From contig CALZIE010000007.1 of the NCBI GenBank assembly GCA_945787565.1, positions 1 to 41,395 of the forward strand: 41,395 nucleotides of DNA, written 5' to 3'. Positions 33,563 through 41,395 of this stretch are shown here, piece by piece (position 1 is the stretch's first letter; each line of letters opens with the position of its first letter). The notes under the pieces are model-generated. The model was given only the letters and a program-made list of their open reading frames with translations. It did not search any database and had not been told where the DNA came from. Both the position numbers and the translations under genes were made by a program. This DNA comes from an uncultured Lachnospiraceae bacterium (GTDB lineage: Bacteria > Bacillota > Clostridia > Lachnospirales > Lachnospiraceae).

Positions 33563-35248
33563 TTAATTATCACTGCCTTCTTTATAATACATTCGGTTAA
33601 CCGCGCTAAACAGGCCGCGAATAGATGCTCTTGTAATATTGGAACTAACCCCAACTCCAAATATGGCTTTTCCGGTATCTAAATCACACATATGAATATA
33701 GGCAGCTGCCTGTGCATTGGAACCTTCGCCAAGTGCATGCTCACTATAATCAAGAATCTTAATGCGGATGCCAAATTCATTCTGAAGCCCTCTCTGAACA
33801 GCGTCAATTGGTCCATTCCCTGCTGACTCAAATTCCTTCTTCACTCCGTGGTCTGTATAAGTTACCCTCACAACCGTCTCAAACACATCCGATGTGCCCG
33901 TACGGTCTTCCGTCTTAAGCGCCCTAAAATGGATTGGCTCTTTTCTCTCTAAATACTGCTTCTTGAATTCTCCCATAATCTGATCCGGAGCTACTTCTCC
34001 CTGTACTTCCGAAATCTTCTGGATGATATCTGCAAACTCTTTATGCATTCCTTTTGGAAGCTTGAAGCCAAAATAGGTCTCCATAATAAAGGCAACGCCT
34101 CCCTTTCCAGACTGGCTGTTAATTCGAACAATCGGCTCATACTTCCTTCCAATATCCGAAGGATCGATTGGAAGATATGGCACCTGCCAGATTGTCTGAT
34201 TACGCTCTTTCATCGCCTTAACGCCCTTATTGATCGCGTCCTGATGAGAACCTGAAAATGCAGTAAATACGAGCTTTCCGGCATATGGATGTCTCTCCGG
34301 TACATTCATCTTAGTAAGTCTTTCATAAGTCTCCATAATCGATGTGATATCCTCAATCTCTAATTCAGGATTGATTCCCTGAGAAAACATATTATAAGCA
34401 AGTGTTAAGATATCCACATTGCCAGTACGCTCTCCATTGCCAAAAAGGGTTCCTTCCACACGGTCTGCACCAGCTAATAAAGCAAGTTCCGTAATCGCTA
34501 CTCCGGTTCCACGGTCATTATGAGGGTGCACACTTAATATGATGTTATCACGGTCCTTTAAATGAGTAGACATCCACTCAATCTGATCCGCATACACATT
34601 CGGTGTATTCATCTCTACCGTTGCTGGAAGATTGATAATAATCTTGTTATCTTTTGTCGGCTGCCAAATCTCCTGCACTGCCGTACAGATAGAAAGCGCA
34701 AAATCTAATTCTGTACCGGTAAAGGACTCCGGTGAATACTCTAATCGGATTTCACCAGGGAAATCTTTCACAGCCTCTTTTACAAGCCTTGTTCCCTGCC
34801 TTGCAATCTCGATGATTTCTTCCCGGTCCTTATGAAATACCACATCACGCTGAAGCGTGGAGGTAGAATTATATATATGTACGATTGCTTTTTTTACGCC
34901 TGCAAGGGATTCCATGGTACGTGCAATAAGATGCTCTCTGCACTGAACGAGTACCTGAATCACCACATCATCTGGTATCAGTTTTCGCTCTACTAACTGT
35001 CTTAAAAAATCATATTCAATCTGTGAAGCGCTTGGAAATCCGACTTCAATCTCTTTAAAGCCTAATTTCACAAGCATATTGAAAAATTCTATCTTCTCTT
35101 CTACGACCATCGGCTCAATCAATGCCTGATTGCCATCCCTTAAGTCAACAGAGCACCAAATTGGCGCCTTGGTAATCTCCTTGCCCGGCCATGTTCTCTC
35201 TGGAAAGCTCACAATCGGATTTTTCTGATATCTCTTATAATTTAACAT
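33563..35248 (-). CDS. leuA: 2-isopropylmalate synthase
   Basis: LeuA condenses acetyl-CoA with 2-oxoisovalerate in the first step of leucine synthesis. The 561-residue protein is of the longer LeuA type, with the catalytic DLRDGNQAL motif (35-43), the metal-binding HPHND motif (241-245) and NGERTGN. A C-terminal regulatory domain (about 430-550) would bind leucine for feedback inhibition. GGAGGG precedes the ATG at 35248. It stands alone without other leu genes. Its leader of about 175 nt has no T-box. Confidence 0.95.
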   Translation of the reverse strand: MLNYKRYQKNPIVSFPERTWPGKEITKAPIWCSVDLRDGNQALIEPMVVEEKIEFFNMLVKLGFKEIEVGFPSASQIEYDFLRQLVERKLIPDDVVIQVLVQCREHLIARTMESLAGVKKAIVHIYNSTSTLQRDVVFHKDREEIIEIARQGTRLVKEAVKDFPGEIRLEYSPESFTGTELDFALSICTAVQEIWQPTKDNKIIINLPATVEMNTPNVYADQIEWMSTHLKDRDNIILSVHPHNDRGTGVAITELALLAGADRVEGTLFGNGERTGNVDILTLAYNMFSQGINPELEIEDITSIMETYERLTKMNVPERHPYAGKLVFTAFSGSHQDAINKGVKAMKERNQTIWQVPYLPIDPSDIGRKYEPIVRINSQSGKGGVAFIMETYFGFKLPKGMHKEFADIIQKISEVQGEVAPDQIMGEFKKQYLERKEPIHFRALKTEDRTGTSDVFETVVRVTYTDHGVKKEFESAGNGPIDAVQRGLQNEFGIRIKILDYSEHALGEGSNAQAAAYIHMCDLDTGKAIFGVGVSSNITRASIRGLFSAVNRMYYKEGSDN

Positions 35249-35429
35249 GCTATCCCTCCGTCATACATTTTAAATAAATCTGATTCCCCTACTGATTCTA
35301 TTTCCAATTCTGTTTTGTATGCTGCGGAGTCGATACACTACACTATATTTCTTGATGATAAAAAGTACAATGCTGTCTATTCTAGCCCCAAGTCATTCCA
35401 TTCCTTTCCATTTTTGGTGATTAAGATGT

Positions 35430-35458
35430 ATTATATCATTCCTTCTAAAATTTGTCAT
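35430..35458 (-). promoter_or_regulatory. Promoter of leuA
   Basis: On the minus strand ATGACA (35453-35458) and a perfect TATAAT (35430-35435) are 17 nt apart. The expected start is near 35423, so the leader is about 175 nt. It begins 26 bp after the HPr stop codon. Confidence 0.7.
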
Positions 35459-35483
35459 TATTTAATTTCCAATTTTATGCTTT

Positions 35484-35744
35484 CTATATTCGTTCACCCT
35501 CTATCGCAGCAATAATCTCTTCTAATGCTTCTTCTTCCTGATCTCCATCACAGACAATCTCAACTTCCTCTCCTGATTTTACACAGGCAGACAATAATCC
35601 GAGAACACTTTTTGCATTCACTATCCGATTTTCAGACTTTAGTTCAACCTTACATGGATATTTTAACGCTAGCTTGCATAGATTTCCTGCTGGTCTTAAA
35701 TGAAGACCTGTCTCATTTTTTACAACCACTTTTTCACTTCTCAT
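35484..35744 (-). CDS. ptsH: HPr family phosphocarrier protein
   Basis: HPr carries phosphate from enzyme I to sugar-specific PTS enzymes, and in Firmicutes also signals carbon status through phosphorylation at Ser46. The 86-residue protein has the active-site H15 in TGLHLRPA and S46 in AKSVLG, so both functions look possible. The C-terminal half has a Cys-Val-Lys-Ser-Gly segment in place of the more usual MSLGI-type sequence. AAGGAG precedes the ATG by 5 nt. No ptsI is adjacent, so it may be a second HPr-like copy. Confidence 0.9.
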   Translation of the reverse strand: MRSEKVVVKNETGLHLRPAGNLCKLALKYPCKVELKSENRIVNAKSVLGLLSACVKSGEEVEIVCDGDQEEEALEEIIAAIEGERI

Positions 35745-35843
35745 AATTTCTCCTTATATTCACTTCCACAAACGATGATAAACTAGCTTTACCTCTCTAG
35801 GCACTCCAGAAAATAAGCTAACTCTCCTACTCTAAGCGTTACC

Positions 35844-35895
35844 AAAAAAACACTGCCACTCTGAAAAGTCTTACTTTTACAAGAATGGCAGTGTT
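35844..35895 (-). terminator. Terminator of the cdaA-cdaR operon
   Basis: On the minus strand AACACTGCCA (35886-35895) pairs exactly with TGGCAGTGTT (35849-35858), with a long loop and a run of seven T after it. It lies 20 bp after the cdaR stop and ends the operon before the HPr gene. Confidence 0.85.
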
Positions 35896-35914
35896 AATCC
35901 CTCGCAAAAAACTT

Positions 35915-37156
35915 TTATTCGGTTTCTGCCTTCTGACGAATCGTTATGCTAATCGTAGAATTTACCGTAATGTCTTCTGTGGAATCTGTTTTTAATGTTA
36001 TAAAATACGTTCCTGGCTCATACTCTTTCAAATCATCGATATCGATGTATGGCTTGAGCTTATATGCAGTAATGGAATCCAGCACGCCCTTAATTCCCAT
36101 CACGCTGACGTTTACCTGCTCTCCAGAGTTATAGATGACTTCGTACTCATCTGGAAGATTCTTCACCGTAATGTCTTGCGTCTTAACTGAGATATATTTC
36201 ATATCCATTTCTTCAATCTTAATGGTTACTGCAACATTGTTCTCATTTCCTACTAAAATATACTCATCGCTTAAATATTCTTCAATATTAATCTGCGTTG
36301 AGATAGTCTCTTTCTGAAGCGTTACATCAACCGGAATCTTCAGATAGTAAATCTTGCTTAAATCCTCTTTTGTCCCTGCAATCATGATTGTCTTCGGCAT
36401 ATAATCCGGAGTAGAGCAATAATACCCATTGTACGGTTCGCCTTCCTGCGTGATTAAGAGGCTGATTTCCTTCGTTGGAAGGACTTCTACTTCTACATCC
36501 ACCTCGGTTGCATCAAACGTCAGCTTAACCGAATCAACCTGATATCCGTTCTCATCATATGCCACCGGAGTACCTGTTGTTGAAAAGGACTCTTTTACAT
36601 CTTTTACATTCACTTCAACAATGACTTCTTTAATCTTGGCAATCTGCTTTTTCGAACCAGTAATCTTAATTAAGTTCGGATTTGCAATGGTCTCTGCCAC
36701 ATAGTATCCTTCTGCCGCATCTCCAGTCGTCACTACATTGATTCGAAATGTCTGTTCATCCGCATCCTCTAAGGAAAGCGTCATCATCTGTGTCATCTTT
36801 TCAATCTCTAGATCGTCCTCACTGTACTTGCTGCTCTTTAGTGTCACGTTGATTGGAACCGCATAGACCGGAGACATCTCTCGGAAATTAGCAGTTGCCT
36901 CAAAATCCGATGCTTTTAAGTTATCTACAATCGAACGCTTACCGCGTACTTTAATGGATACCGTCTCACCGGATTCTACCTCATACATCTTTCCTACTTC
37001 ACCAAGAGCCGTCTCATTTATAATCTGAACAGGGATATTCTCGAATCTGGCTGTTATGTAAGGATCGTCAATATTCATAATTACAACCCATAACAGCGCC
37101 GCAAGAAAGAGAGATAGAATCTTCATACCGATATTTCTAGTTAGCACCTGTTTCAT
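35915..37156 (-). CDS. cdaR: CdaA regulatory protein with YbbR domains
   Basis: CdaR binds the diadenylate cyclase CdaA and tunes c-di-AMP production. The 413-residue protein has an N-terminal membrane helix (about 12-28) and then a series of YbbR repeats, probably four, on the outside; the TVNVTL-like and VEVNVKDV strand motifs recur. The start codon overlaps the end of cdaA by 20 bp, so translation is coupled. GGAAGGG lies upstream of the ATG. A strong terminator follows, so glmM is not part of this operon. Confidence 0.92.
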   Translation of the reverse strand: MKQVLTRNIGMKILSLFLAALLWVVIMNIDDPYITARFENIPVQIINETALGEVGKMYEVESGETVSIKVRGKRSIVDNLKASDFEATANFREMSPVYAVPINVTLKSSKYSEDDLEIEKMTQMMTLSLEDADEQTFRINVVTTGDAAEGYYVAETIANPNLIKITGSKKQIAKIKEVIVEVNVKDVKESFSTTGTPVAYDENGYQVDSVKLTFDATEVDVEVEVLPTKEISLLITQEGEPYNGYYCSTPDYMPKTIMIAGTKEDLSKIYYLKIPVDVTLQKETISTQINIEEYLSDEYILVGNENNVAVTIKIEEMDMKYISVKTQDITVKNLPDEYEVIYNSGEQVNVSVMGIKGVLDSITAYKLKPYIDIDDLKEYEPGTYFITLKTDSTEDITVNSTISITIRQKAETE

Positions 37157-38021
37157 TCTTACTCTTTCCCTTCCATAATTTTATTTTTTTGACTTCTCCT
37201 GATGTCTTTCGCTGAATCTCAACTAGCTTTGCTCTCAGATAATCACTATCTACACTTCGAATCAGCTGTCCGTTCTTGGCTATGGAAACCTTCCCGGTCT
37301 CTTCAGAGACGATAACCGTGAAGCTATCTGTCACTTCACTGATTCCAAGTCCCGCACGATGTCTCGTTCCTAGTTCCTTACTGATCGACATGCTGTCGGA
37401 TAACGGAAGATAACAGGTAGCCGCTGTCACACGATCCCCTCTTATTATCACTGCGCCATCGTGTAATGGAGTATTATGCTCAAATATATTAATAAGAAGC
37501 TGTGAACTGATAATGGCGTCCACTTCGATTCCTGTGCGCTCATAATCATCTAACGATACTTCCCCTTCAATTACCATAAGAGCACCTGTCTTTGTCTTTG
37601 CCAGTTCAAATGTAGCGCGGACTAATTCCTCAATCGTATGATCACTGAATCGTTCCGTATCATCTTTCGCATCCGTAAAGTTTGGCAGATACGGTGACAG
37701 AAAGCTTCGCTGTCCTAACTGTTCTAACGCCTTACGAAACTCTGGCTGAAATAAAATGACAATTGCGATAATGCCCACATTGATGGCATTCACAAAGATC
37801 CAGATAATTGCATTGAAATGGAATATGCTCGCTATAATCCAAAATATCAGCAGAATCGCAAGCCCTCTCATTAATGCCCAGGCACGGGTTTTTTTCACCC
37901 ATTTAATCAGGTTATAAATGAAGCATGCAATAATTAAAATTTCAATGATATCTGTGATCTTTAGTTTCGGTAATGATAAGCGAACTAAGTAGTCCTCAAA
38001 AAATATTTTAATTGCTTCCAT
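37137..38021 (-). CDS. cdaA: Diadenylate cyclase CdaA
   Basis: CdaA makes the second messenger c-di-AMP from two ATP. The 294-residue protein has three N-terminal membrane helices (about 24-93) and a DAC (DisA_N) domain with the catalytic DGA (188-190) and RHR (220-222) motifs. Both motifs are intact, so it should be active. c-di-AMP controls potassium and osmolyte uptake and cell-wall balance in Firmicutes. The next gene, cdaR, overlaps by 20 bp. Upstream, 67 bp away, is a conserved-type membrane protein gene. Confidence 0.95.
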   Translation of the reverse strand: MEAIKIFFEDYLVRLSLPKLKITDIIEILIIACFIYNLIKWVKKTRAWALMRGLAILLIFWIIASIFHFNAIIWIFVNAINVGIIAIVILFQPEFRKALEQLGQRSFLSPYLPNFTDAKDDTERFSDHTIEELVRATFELAKTKTGALMVIEGEVSLDDYERTGIEVDAIISSQLLINIFEHNTPLHDGAVIIRGDRVTAATCYLPLSDSMSISKELGTRHRAGLGISEVTDSFTVIVSEETGKVSIAKNGQLIRSVDSDYLRAKLVEIQRKTSGEVKKIKLWKGKSKNETGAN

Positions 38022-38058
38022 GCTAAAATCCCTGCCCTTATTCTATCTTTTTGTTTGT

Positions 38059-38080
38059 ATCCGGCCAAAAATGACCGGAT
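38059..38080 (-). other. Hairpin between the membrane protein gene and cdaA
   Basis: Positions 38059-38067 pair with 38072-38080 around AAAA; on the minus strand one pair is G-U and the stem is complete. No T run follows on the minus strand, so it is unlikely to stop transcription. It may protect or process the mRNA between the genes. Confidence 0.4.
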
Positions 38081-38088
38081 TTTCCTAA

Positions 38089-39060
38089 CTAGTCCTGATT
38101 TTCTGTCGAATCAGCTTTTACCGTATCCGACACCTTCTGTGCATTGATTCGCTTCACACGCATCTGAGGCATGCTTACGTTAATTTTTGGAACCGCTTTT
38201 ACATAGTAATAGTAATCGTCATCCTCAAACTGCACATTTTCAACTGCAGTATAATCCAATGCTCTGCGGAAGAACTGTATCACAATGGCGATCGCTGCCG
38301 AACCAATTGTTCCCAAAATCATTGTAGCAATTTGCTTTGATATGTCAAGTCGTAAGTCCACAATTAAAAAGCCTAAGATGCAAGCAACTGCACCTGCTCC
38401 AACAGCAATTTCAAATGCATATTCGATTTTAAGCTTACGAACTGCATAAACAACAACAATAATTAGTGCAAAGATAATAATCGACATGAAAAGCTGCTTA
38501 TTATCCATAATCTTATCAATTACTCTTGTATAAAGCAGAAGCGTATCATCTAGTGATGTACTTACTGCGGTAACCGCTTCTTCCTTAATAATCGCAAACA
38601 GATAGTATACGAATACACCGCATGCTGCTGGAAGAATCGTGATTGGTGTTGCAATAAGTCCTAATACGATTGGAACTACATATGGAATATGAAGTGTATA
38701 AAGGATTGGTATTGCTAACACAACATAACCGTATCTCGGTGTAAAGTGTAAAAACAGACAATATAACACAAGAAATACGACTGCAATTAAAAATGTTAAA
38801 ATCTTCGTGACCGAATAAATATGTGCAATGCTGACTGCCATCGCTAACAGCACTAATACAGCCGAAGGCGTAAAAGCTGAAACAGCAGACAGTAAAAGCA
38901 CAACTAAGATATTCGTAAAACGTGCATCATACCCGATTGCACGATTAATCATCGTAAATACAAAAAGTGCGACTAAAAACTTCACAGCCGGATCAATAAA
39001 CAGCTGATATTTTTGATAAATCGCACGCAATCTCTCTCGAAATTCCAATAATGCCATCAT
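38089..39060 (-). CDS. Uncharacterised polytopic membrane protein upstream of cdaA
   Basis: The 323-residue protein has about eight predicted membrane helices, a short cytoplasmic N-terminus, and a hydrophilic C-terminal tail with a run of Asp and Tyr (DDDYYYYVKAVPK) followed by basic residues. The family is not recognised beyond its membrane nature. The start codon overlaps the stop of the preceding gene (TAATG), so the two are coupled. Its place in the cdaA-cdaR operon suggests a link to c-di-AMP or cell-envelope stress, but this is inference from position only. Confidence 0.78.
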   Translation of the reverse strand: MMALLEFRERLRAIYQKYQLFIDPAVKFLVALFVFTMINRAIGYDARFTNILVVLLLSAVSAFTPSAVLVLLAMAVSIAHIYSVTKILTFLIAVVFLVLYCLFLHFTPRYGYVVLAIPILYTLHIPYVVPIVLGLIATPITILPAACGVFVYYLFAIIKEEAVTAVSTSLDDTLLLYTRVIDKIMDNKQLFMSIIIFALIIVVVYAVRKLKIEYAFEIAVGAGAVACILGFLIVDLRLDISKQIATMILGTIGSAAIAIVIQFFRRALDYTAVENVQFEDDDYYYYVKAVPKINVSMPQMRVKRINAQKVSDTVKADSTENQD

Positions 39061-39491
39061 TAGATCATATCCTCCCTATTTGTATCTTCCGTTTCTAATC
39101 CATCTTCTTCTCGATAAATCATACGGAGTTTTTTGAGTGTTTTATAATATTTTCCAAGTTTCTTCCTTGACTTATCATACTTAAAGGAATATCCAATCAG
39201 TGTTCCTACTATAAAGACAGTCAGCAGTATAATGTAGGTACCAAGCATGGTAACCCCTATTGTTTTATAATCCAGAGAAACCGCATTTGCAATTAAATAT
39301 TCCGATTTATAAATCACAATCATAAGAAGAATCAATAAATATCCAACTGTTACCGACAGGATTGTCTTTAAGATCTGTAGTCTGACATAATCGGTTTTGT
39401 AATACTTACTCAGCTTAATATCTTCTTTGCCGTCATTTTTCTCATAAACGGCCAGTTTTGTCATTAATCTGATTTTTCGATTATTTAACAT
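39060..39491 (-). CDS. Small membrane protein, unknown function
   Basis: The 143-residue protein has two predicted membrane helices (about 43-62 and 80-102) flanked by basic segments; the C-terminus is charged. No family is recognised. AGGGAGG stands 5 nt before the ATG at 39491. It is the first gene of the operon with the polytopic membrane protein, cdaA and cdaR, and its stop overlaps the next start. It could form a complex with the next protein. Confidence 0.75.
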   Translation of the reverse strand: MLNNRKIRLMTKLAVYEKNDGKEDIKLSKYYKTDYVRLQILKTILSVTVGYLLILLMIVIYKSEYLIANAVSLDYKTIGVTMLGTYIILLTVFIVGTLIGYSFKYDKSRKKLGKYYKTLKKLRMIYREEDGLETEDTNREDMI

Positions 39492-39669
39492 CTTGTACCT
39501 CCCTAGGACAAATGGTAGTTAAAGACTATGTATATTACTTCATTCTTCACATTTATTTCTTCAGATATTCCTACCCGCAAAAAAACAGTGAAATATACAT
39601 AAACATAGCTTTAATGATTATAATCATGAATTTCCCAGAAAAGAATAAGAAATCCAGACTCTAAAGTTC

Positions 39670-39698
39670 ATTATATCATAAGAAATCCATAATTAGAA
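39670..39698 (-). promoter_or_regulatory. Candidate promoter of the cdaA operon
   Basis: On the minus strand a perfect TATAAT (39670-39675) has only a weak -35 (TTCTAA, 39693-39698) at 17 nt. It is about 180 bp before the first gene of the operon. The intervening stretch shows no other recognised signal. Confidence 0.45.
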
Positions 39699-39737
39699 GT
39701 AATATTTCGTCTCCTCTGGCTTTCTACAGCATTTCCT

Positions 39738-39950
39738 CTACTCAAAAAGACGATTCATTCGGTCTTTGATTTCTTTTTTTCTCTTTGCGGTTGTCTCTTT
39801 ATCAACCACATATCCTTCTTCTATCTTAATAAGCAAGTCCCCTTCCTTCGCTTCCTTTGGAATTTCCTTTTTTAGCAAGGAATGTATGTTTCTGCTCTCA
39901 TCTTCCAAAACGGCATATTCGCCCTCAAAACGGTCAATCCAATACTTCAT
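39738..39950 (-). CDS. Small DUF3006-like protein
   Basis: The 70-residue protein begins MKYWIDRFEGEYAVLEDE and fits the DUF3006 pattern, a short beta-rich domain of unknown function found next to hydrolases in some Firmicutes. The middle contains KEIPKEAKEGDLL and the C-terminus is basic and helical. The start is placed at ATG 39950, 7-8 nt after AGGA. The frame is open upstream but lacks a better start. No partner gene is adjacent in this window. Confidence 0.75.
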   Translation of the reverse strand: MKYWIDRFEGEYAVLEDESRNIHSLLKKEIPKEAKEGDLLIKIEEGYVVDKETTAKRKKEIKDRMNRLFE

Positions 39951-40121
39951 TACTTTTTCCTGCTTTCCAATTTTTCTTCTAGCCAGCTTATACACATAAT
40001 AAATGTGAATCTGGCATTTTCTATAAACATTCTATCATGCCGCCACTGCTTTTTCCACTGATTGCATGAAGATAAAAATCATTGCAAATACCTTCTATAT
40101 TAATGTGCGAACTTACAAGGC

Positions 40122-40292
40122 TTATGAAATATTCTTAAGGAACTGAACAAATTCGTTTGGGGACATACCATAATTTTTTTTGAATGCCTTATAGAATGTA
40201 CTGTAGTCTGAGAAACCACTTCCAATCCAGGCCTTTGTAATAGGAGTTCCCATTAAGATTTCGTTTTGTATTTCAATTTCGGTAGTTTCCAT
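40122..40292 (-). pseudogene. AraC-family regulator remnant (second HTH only)
   Basis: The 56-codon frame encodes only the end of an AraC/XylS DNA-binding domain, with the hallmark GFSDYSTFYKAFKKNYGMSP near residues 26-45. Complete regulators have about 100 residues in this domain alone and usually a sensor domain before it. An ATG with AAAGGA upstream exists, so a short peptide could be made, but one HTH is unlikely to bind DNA alone. I read it as a gene stump left by a deletion. It faces the damaged alpha/beta hydrolase gene. Confidence 0.75.
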
Positions 40293-40337
40293 TGATGTTT
40301 TCCTTTATGTCTGAGTTAAAAATATTGTTAGATTTGC

Positions 40338-40355
40338 AATGTAATTGATTACATT
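40338..40355. promoter_or_regulatory. Palindromic operator candidate upstream of the hydrolase
   Basis: AATGTAATTGATTACATT is a perfect 8+2+8 palindrome in the gap between the AraC stump and the hydrolase gene. Its TGTAA-N4-TTACA form resembles operators of several dimeric repressors. A second perfect palindrome, GTTATAATTATAAC, at 40382-40395 contains a TATAAT box. No matching regulator is present in the window. Confidence 0.5.
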
Positions 40356-40467
40356 TGAAATCGTTAAAAAAATACATGATTGTTATAATTATAACATATT
40401 ATAATTTCCCTCTTTATTCAATAGGAAATACAAAGCCCAAAAAAGGGGAAACGAAAGGAAAAAGCAA

Positions 40468-41395
40468 ATGAAAAAGAATAAAGACATTGCAAAAATACTA
40501 ATTGTTGTTTCGTTGATTCTCTGTCTTCTGAGTGCAATTGGTAGTAATCTGATTCTTACAAATGGCCGACAAGTAAAGGTCACAAATATAAGAATCTCAA
40601 CAGCAGTTGGTGAACTCACGGGCTATATGTATGTGCCTAAAGAAGCATCTACAGAAAATCAATTGCCTGCAATGGTAATTAGCCATGGTTCAAATTCATC
40701 AGCAGAATCTGTGCAGTCTTGGAGTTTAGAATTAGCACGCAGAGGATACGTAGTATTCTCTCCAAATATGTATGCTCATGGAGATTCTCCAGTTGTAGAT
40801 TCCAAATATGAAGAGACAATCTCTTATACAACAAATGGTCTCTATGATGCGGTGGAAGAAGGAAAAATCTATGTTTCTGAGGAAACAGGATATAGCTGTT
40901 CTATGTGGAATCCAAATGAGATTCATAATATAAACCTTCTCTCTAAAGACTGTACCTCCAGTATGGTGGACTTTTTGAATCATGTGATGCCTGCTGCTAA
41001 CTCAGCAATGGAAGGCCAGATCTGGGGATTCAAATTAGTGTTTGATTTCCTTGGCGTTGTAGGCTTTTTCATGTTTATCCTTCCATGTATTTACTTATTA
41101 CTTAGATTACCTGGTTTCAATACCTTGACAGAAAATAAAGTGAGAAGTTTCCCTGCTCTGGTTGGAGATAAAAAGAAAAAATACATCCGTTCTGTCGTAA
41201 CAGGTGCTCTTTTAAATACAGTACTGTTATTACCTTGTGTTGTTATTGGTGGGAACTTATTTACTAATGTAATTTTCCCACAGAGTACTACTAATAGCTT
41301 TGCATTTTGGGGAGTTGTTTCTGGTTTGTTCACATTCCTGTTTGTAAGAAGAGGAACTGGAAAGAAGATTTTTAAGAATAAAGAAGAATTCGGAT
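40468..41395 (+). CDS. Membrane alpha/beta hydrolase, partial, catalytic segment missing
   Basis: The reading frame starts at ATG 40468 behind AAAGGA and runs off the window after 309 residues. It has an N-terminal membrane helix (about 9-30) and the start of an alpha/beta hydrolase domain with the oxyanion-type HG (H73-G74 in VISHGSN), ELARRGYVVFSPNMYAHGDS (88-107) and NGLYDAVE. Three membrane helices appear after residue 187. In related proteins a GxSxG elbow and about 150 more residues lie between the two parts. Here no GxSxG exists, so an in-frame internal deletion is likely near residues 130-140. It may be inactive as a hydrolase. Confidence 0.75.
   Translation, partial: MKKNKDIAKILIVVSLILCLLSAIGSNLILTNGRQVKVTNIRISTAVGELTGYMYVPKEASTENQLPAMVISHGSNSSAESVQSWSLELARRGYVVFSPNMYAHGDSPVVDSKYEETISYTTNGLYDAVEEGKIYVSEETGYSCSMWNPNEIHNINLLSKDCTSSMVDFLNHVMPAANSAMEGQIWGFKLVFDFLGVVGFFMFILPCIYLLLRLPGFNTLTENKVRSFPALVGDKKKKYIRSVVTGALLNTVLLLPCVVIGGNLFTNVIFPQSTTNSFAFWGVVSGLFTFLFVRRGTGKKIFKNKEEFG

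Noticed and set aside
35249..35483. T-box upstream of leuA
   Set aside because: The conserved T-box sequence and specifier-stem layout could not be found on the minus strand.
1..41395. CRISPR array, prophage, complete insertion sequence or tRNA genes
   Set aside because: No regularly spaced repeats, no transposase or integrase frames, and no cloverleaf with the conserved TTCGA-type arm were seen on either strand.

Overview
The window reads as chromosomal DNA of a low-GC, Gram-positive anaerobe of the class Clostridia, most probably family Lachnospiraceae. This rests on the sequence of the housekeeping proteins, the strong AGGAGG-type ribosome binding sites, the c-di-AMP and teichoic-acid-type genes, and small zinc-ribbon proteins of a kind frequent in that family. 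The genus cannot be fixed by eye. Nearly every gene is on the minus strand; only htrA (27008-28732) and the partial gene at the right edge (40468 onward) run forward.

Layout from left to right. A perfect 23-bp hairpin terminator opens the window, followed by the RNase P RNA gene (rnpB). Then comes a macromolecular-synthesis cluster transcribed as dgt, dnaG, rpoD, trmK and a TGS/uridine-kinase-like nucleoside kinase. Next is a ferrous-iron uptake operon (feoA, feoB, a 45-residue Cys-rich membrane peptide) behind a consensus promoter whose start is covered by a 39-nt Fur-like palindrome. After it lie a zinc-ribbon/DUF2085 gene pair, a single-domain response regulator, two aminotransferases (one is HisC), and a complete branched-chain amino acid ABC transporter (livJ, livH, livM, livG, livF). 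The binding-protein gene livJ is set apart from livHMGF by a terminator-like hairpin and is preceded by its own structured leader.

The region 19395-25123 is a same-strand run of a membrane zinc-ribbon protein, a divergent ClpX, an anchored C39-type cysteine peptidase, a Csp-like subtilase, an uncharacterised TIM-barrel protein and a second zinc-ribbon protein. It looks like a proteolysis neighbourhood with no clpP. From 25283 to 32876 are cell-surface polysaccharide genes (lipid-linked sugar phosphotransferase, CDP-glycerol glycerophosphotransferase-like protein, glycosyltransferase, TagGH-type exporter), with htrA on the opposite strand between them. The exporter operon has a candidate promoter and a leader of about 425 nt.

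The right part carries leuA, an HPr phosphocarrier, and an operon of two uncharacterised membrane proteins followed by cdaA and cdaR (c-di-AMP synthesis and its regulator). At the far right are a small DUF3006-like gene, a stub of an AraC-family regulator, and a membrane-anchored alpha/beta hydrolase. The hydrolase runs off the window and appears to have lost the segment with its catalytic serine. No tRNA, rRNA other than rnpB-type RNA, CRISPR array, complete insertion sequence or phage module was recognised.

The observations most worth following are the ClpX paralogue lacking the RKH loop and its protease neighbourhood, the damaged regulator/hydrolase pair, the long leader of the exporter operon, the livJ leader, and the structured element downstream of feoAB.
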